Shown here in pieces: positions 5,932 to 6,018 of a DNA stretch of 6,018 bases (position 1 is its first letter; each line of letters begins with the position of its first letter). Position numbers and translations under genes: made by a program. This DNA is from an uncultured Rhizobiaceae group bacterium (GTDB lineage Bacteria; Pseudomonadota; Alphaproteobacteria; Rhizobiales; Rhizobiaceae), in contig CAJQOR010000101.1 in NCBI GenBank assembly GCA_905479965.1, positions 1 to 6,018 of the forward strand, read 5' to 3'. The notes beneath the pieces were generated by a model. It made no database searches. It saw nothing but the letters and a program-made list of their open reading frames with translations, and was not told where the DNA came from.

Positions 5932-6018
5932 ATGGCACGCCAAAACTATCTATTTACAAGTGAATCAGTATCAGAAGGTCACCCAGACAAAGTTTGCGAT
6001 CGCATCTCTGATGAAATT
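5932..6018 (+). CDS. metK: S-adenosylmethionine synthetase MetK, N-terminal part
   Basis: The first 29 codons of metK; the gene runs off the window end. MetK makes S-adenosylmethionine from methionine and ATP in the cytosol, releasing phosphate and diphosphate, and supplies the methyl donor and radical-SAM cofactor (used, for example, by MiaB). The N-terminal signature [20 protein letters not shown] is diagnostic; H17 and D19 correspond to the ATP- and Mg-binding His14 and Asp16 of the E. coli enzyme. The VCDRISDEI ending matches alphaproteobacterial versions. GAGGA at 5922-5926 is a good ribosome binding site five bases before the ATG, which settles the start. A strong terminator separates it from praR, and the 288-base gap between the two genes contains candidate promoters and leader structure. 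Confidence 0.97.
   Translation, partial: MARQNYLFTSESVSEGHPDKVCDRISDEI

Noticed and set aside
5838..5935. Known SAM riboswitch (SAM-II or SAM/SAH type)
   Set aside because: I looked for the conserved cores as I remember them and found only partial resemblance (for example GCTAA at 5928-5932), which is not enough to assign a family.
5705..5938. 77-codon minus-strand ORF in the praR-metK gap
   Set aside because: It covers the metK promoter, leader and start codon, its translation resembles no family I know, and the region is better explained as regulatory DNA.

Overview
This window is a co-directional, plus-strand housekeeping cluster from an alphaproteobacterium, most likely a Hyphomicrobiales (Rhizobiales) member of moderate to low GC. 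The order is miaB (3' end) - phoH/ybeZ - ybeY - corC/ybeX - lnt - PraR-type XRE regulator - metK (5' end). The first five genes match the widely conserved miaB-ybeZ-ybeY-ybeX-lnt block known from E. coli and many proteobacteria. An XRE regulator followed by metK after lnt is a layout typical of rhizobial genomes as I recall it. The base composition looks less GC-rich than Rhizobium or Brucella, which would fit a marine or otherwise AT-shifted lineage. I cannot name a genus from sequence alone.

Regions. Bases 1-2171 are tightly packed: miaB to phoH is a 23-base gap, phoH and ybeY overlap by 8 bases, and ybeY to corC is 44 bases, so these genes probably share one transcript. From corC onward the gaps widen to 143, 177 and 288 bases, and each contains a plausible sigma70-type -10 element. 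lnt, praR and metK therefore probably have promoters of their own. A strong hairpin terminator follows praR and isolates metK transcriptionally. The metK upstream region is the largest non-coding stretch; it holds the terminator, two candidate -10 elements, a long inverted repeat over one of them, and potential hairpins leading up to the metK ribosome binding site.

Functions. MiaB makes ms2i6A in tRNA. PhoH (YbeZ) and YbeY form an RNA-processing pair, with YbeY required for rRNA maturation and quality control. CorC is a cytosolic CBS-domain protein linked to membrane homeostasis. Lnt adds the third acyl chain to lipoproteins in the inner membrane. The XRE protein resembles PraR, a rhizobial regulator of biofilm, attachment and quorum-sensing genes. 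MetK makes S-adenosylmethionine, which is also the cofactor used by MiaB.

I found no mobile element, CRISPR array, RNA gene or clearly novel system. The observations most worth a second look are non-coding: the potential metK leader structure, the inverted repeat at the metK promoter, the repeats upstream of lnt, and palindromes at the praR promoter.
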